NCBI RefSeq assembly: GCF_018691265.1
Contig: NW_024881295.1
Location: 12,940,314 to 13,004,313, forward strand
Direction: 5' to 3'
DNA: 64,000 nucleotides
Origin: Tyto alba
Lineage: Eukaryota > Chordata > Aves > Strigiformes > Tytonidae
Made by a program: the position numbers and the translations under genes. The notes below the pieces were generated by a model, which worked only from the letters and a program-made list of their open reading frames with translations, made no database searches and was not told the DNA's origin. Shown piece after piece: positions 61,778 through 64,000 of the stretch. How positions within the stretch are numbered: position 1 is the first letter of the stretch; each line of letters begins with the position of its first letter.

Positions 61778-63630
61778 CCTACTGATGACTGGCATGGGTA
61801 AAATGGCTGAATCATAACATTCTTTGAATAAAATTATCTTTTTTCATTTTAGTTCTCACTTCAGTGCAATTTAAGTGCATTCTGAATAAGCTTGTATAAC
61901 CAGTAGCCCTTACACACATTCACTCTCTCTTTGCATATTCTGATATGCAGATATATAGATATATAAAGACAGATATATAAAAAAATTAACAAAACTAACA
62001 GAGTAAAATTACAGCAAAATAAAAGGTAACATATGGGTGTCATGTTCTCAGAGATTTCAAATTCACCTGTTTATGCACAATCACCATTAAGTTCATAAAC
62101 AAAAGGCAAATTTTTCTGCATGATACCCATGACCAAAAGTGTACTTATATGCTAAATAAAATAAGTATAGACAAGAGTAGCACTGCAGAGTAGACAGTGT
62201 CTTGCCTGTAAAACTTCAGTTAAACTTTATAAGTATAATATAAGAATTCTTCCTTTTGGAAAACTAACCAGAGTCAGCATTTACTTCAAAGGAAATGATA
62301 AACATTATTCTGAAAAGTAAAATAGACAAGATCATTGTTATAAAAATAACTTAGCTTGATATGTTTAACACTGCAAATTTATGCTTTCCTTGAGACTAAC
62401 AATTGTTCCCTGACAAGACCTGTAAAATACAACTTTTTATACTCTTAATCTTAGTTGTTTCAAAGGGATATCTCAGTAGAATCATACTAAATTCAAACTT
62501 CTTCAGCAATCCAAACCAGAAATCTCACATCTTTGCATGCTCACAGTGACAAGGGAACACTGCCAGAAGAGTTAAGCGCTATTTTCTTTGCACATGTTTA
62601 CCTTTTATAACTCTGGTCCTCTCATGTTGCCATTCCCACTGCCTGCTCTGCAGCCACTGATGCAACCCTTCACCTTTCTCATCTCTTTGTTTCCTTCCTA
62701 AAAGGTCTCAAGTTTCTGAGGTTTGCTGTTCATCCAGAAACCGTCCTATGGCAAACCTGTATGGCTTTGCAGCATTTTTGAGATCTCTGAGACACAAAGC
62801 TCATGGCACCTGAAGGCACCACCATTATGAAGCAACATATTCTAGTTATAAAAGCAACAATTTAGTATTAGAAGTAACGGGCTTTGAAGATAAGAAGTCA
62901 GTATAGTAATATATTTTGCACAACACAGGTTTGCACTTACCCCTCGCTGTCTCTCTTTCATCATTTGTCAGAGCTGCATGCTAGAATCCTGCTTTGGCAG
63001 CCAAAGTGCAGGTTTTCTGATGGGTTAAACAGCCCTTTGCCACAGCAAGGCCTCAATTAAATGCATTATCCTCAGGCTTTAACAAAAATCTTAAGTATTA
63101 TACCCATTTAGATCATTTCCCCTGAGAACCCTGTACCAGTGGGTCAAGCAAACTATTTTTCAAGTAGTCAAGATTCACACACACCACTGTCTGTCCTGTC
63201 TCCCTTCCAACTGGGACTGTCAAGTCAATGATGAAGCTTACGGGTTTATTGATTTAACTCCTATGAATCAGGTCAATTGGAATCATAACAGGGGTTATGT
63301 TTAGCAAGAATCTCTTTTGTCAGGCTCAGTGAATTCACTGACAAGCAGTTTTTCCCATTGTAATTCAAATCTGTTACCCAGAAGGCCATATAAAGTATAT
63401 ATGTGCAATCACAACAGGATAAAGAATATCTGCTTGTGAAAACAAACAACCCTCCCAACTCAAAAGTATATGTGACTATTATTAAGGCGTCCAATCTCAA
63501 TTGAGTGATGAACTGTATTTCAGGAAGTAACCCCAGTGTGTGACAACTGAAACCTTAAAACACACGTGAAGTTCAATCGTGATATTAAATAATCTTTATT
63601 GATTGGGAGAGAGTGTAATTAGGAACCAAC

Positions 63631-63668
63631 TTTTTTTTTTGGAGGGGGGGTGTGGGGGGTGTGGGGTG
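63631..63668 (+). repeat. T10 plus G-rich tract with quadruplex potential
   Basis: T10 is followed by GGA, G7, TGT, G6, TGT, G4. Three long G runs with 3-nt loops, the first of which can be split, satisfy a four-run G3+ quadruplex pattern. Confidence 0.85.
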
Positions 63669-64000
63669 CGTGTCAGAGTTTATCAGTTCACTCACTGCCT
63701 TTTACAATCCCGGTTCAGATGTTTTAAAAATACACTGTCAACTGATTTATTGCTACAAGTTAAATGCATTGCATCAAAGAATTTAAAAGTCATATTTTGC
63801 AGATGTTCTTGGAGGAAAATAAGATTTTAAATCAAGGGCGAAAACTAAGCTTTGATAATACTTTGAATCATAAATCCTGTCTTCCCACAGTTAATTAAAG
63901 GTTAATTAAATGTTAAATTGTATCAAACATTCACTTTAGCTATAAAGACTACAAATTTGTTCAGAAATTCCTATTATATACTAACAAAGTACGTAATCTC

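Larger units (their letters stand above)
28086..64000 (-). other. PLEKHA5: Long upstream PLEKHA5 intron (at least 36 kb), partial
   Basis: The exon at 28085 needs an upstream exon ending in phase 2 that encodes the first halves of the WW domains (GWEEAYT-EGARYYI type). I scanned the minus strand to 64000 and did not recognise it, so this whole stretch is best read as intron, apart from the candidate alternative first exon at 47167-47186. It holds GC-richer blocks at about 28640-29160 and 41780-42140, a promoter-like patch at about 38805-38950, an LTR remnant at 48330-48503, CR1 copies at 50078-51403 and 54090-54885, and a probable solo LTR at 59006-59510. It also holds many A/T/G-rich simple repeats. 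All ORFs here are short and unrecognised. A missed short exon is possible. Confidence 0.7.

Overview
This window is vertebrate nuclear DNA, almost certainly from a bird. It carries several CR1 LINE fragments, two of them ending in the avian-type CR1 tail (a TTCTGTGATTCTATGA-like end). It also carries a fragment of an LTR whose first ~60 bases I recognise as an abundant neognath-bird LTR type. Coding sequence is sparse, AT-rich and split by GT-AG introns. There are no bacterial-type genes, and no tRNA, rRNA or CRISPR was recognised. The species cannot be named from what I can see.

One gene can be supported firmly: PLEKHA5 (PEPP2, pleckstrin homology domain-containing family A member 5), on the minus strand. 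Seven consecutive coding exons lie between 28085 and 2618: 28002-28085, 26911-27031, 20502-20606, 15425-15497, 11598-11698, 10559-10674 and 2618-3085. Each has a GT donor and AG acceptor, and all junction phases agree. Together they give 1068 nt (356 codons): the second half of WW domain 2, a linker, the whole PH domain, and the first post-PH linker ending in the conserved RTNSM-LEQWIKIQ segment. The exons for WW1 and the first half of WW2 were not found, so they should lie beyond 64000. The coiled-coil half of the protein should lie below position 1. The window is therefore an internal slice of one large gene, and 28086-64000 is best read as one long intron of at least 36 kb.

Layout: 1-2617 intron; 2618-3085 large linker exon; 3086-10558 intron with an ancient repeat, a CpG-richer block and a perfect hairpin; 10559-15497 three PH exons; 15498-20501 intron with an ancient repeat and two CR1 copies; 20502-28085 three further exons; 28086-64000 long intron with GC-richer patches, a decayed LTR, an antisense CR1, a sense CR1, a probable solo LTR and many A-, T- and G-rich simple repeats.

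The observations most worth checking are these. (a) A candidate alternative first coding exon of PLEKHA5 at 47167-47186 reads MNFPGD, has a GTGAGT donor, and is in exactly the phase needed to join the exon at 28085. (b) An orphan, fully open 63-nt exon-like segment lies on the opposite strand at 14165-14227 with good splice signals. (c) A 505-bp solo LTR at 59006-59510 has imperfect inverted termini and a near-perfect 5-bp duplication. (d) Several GC-richer or promoter-like islands lie deep in introns. I did not find an intact mobile element or a novel multi-gene system.
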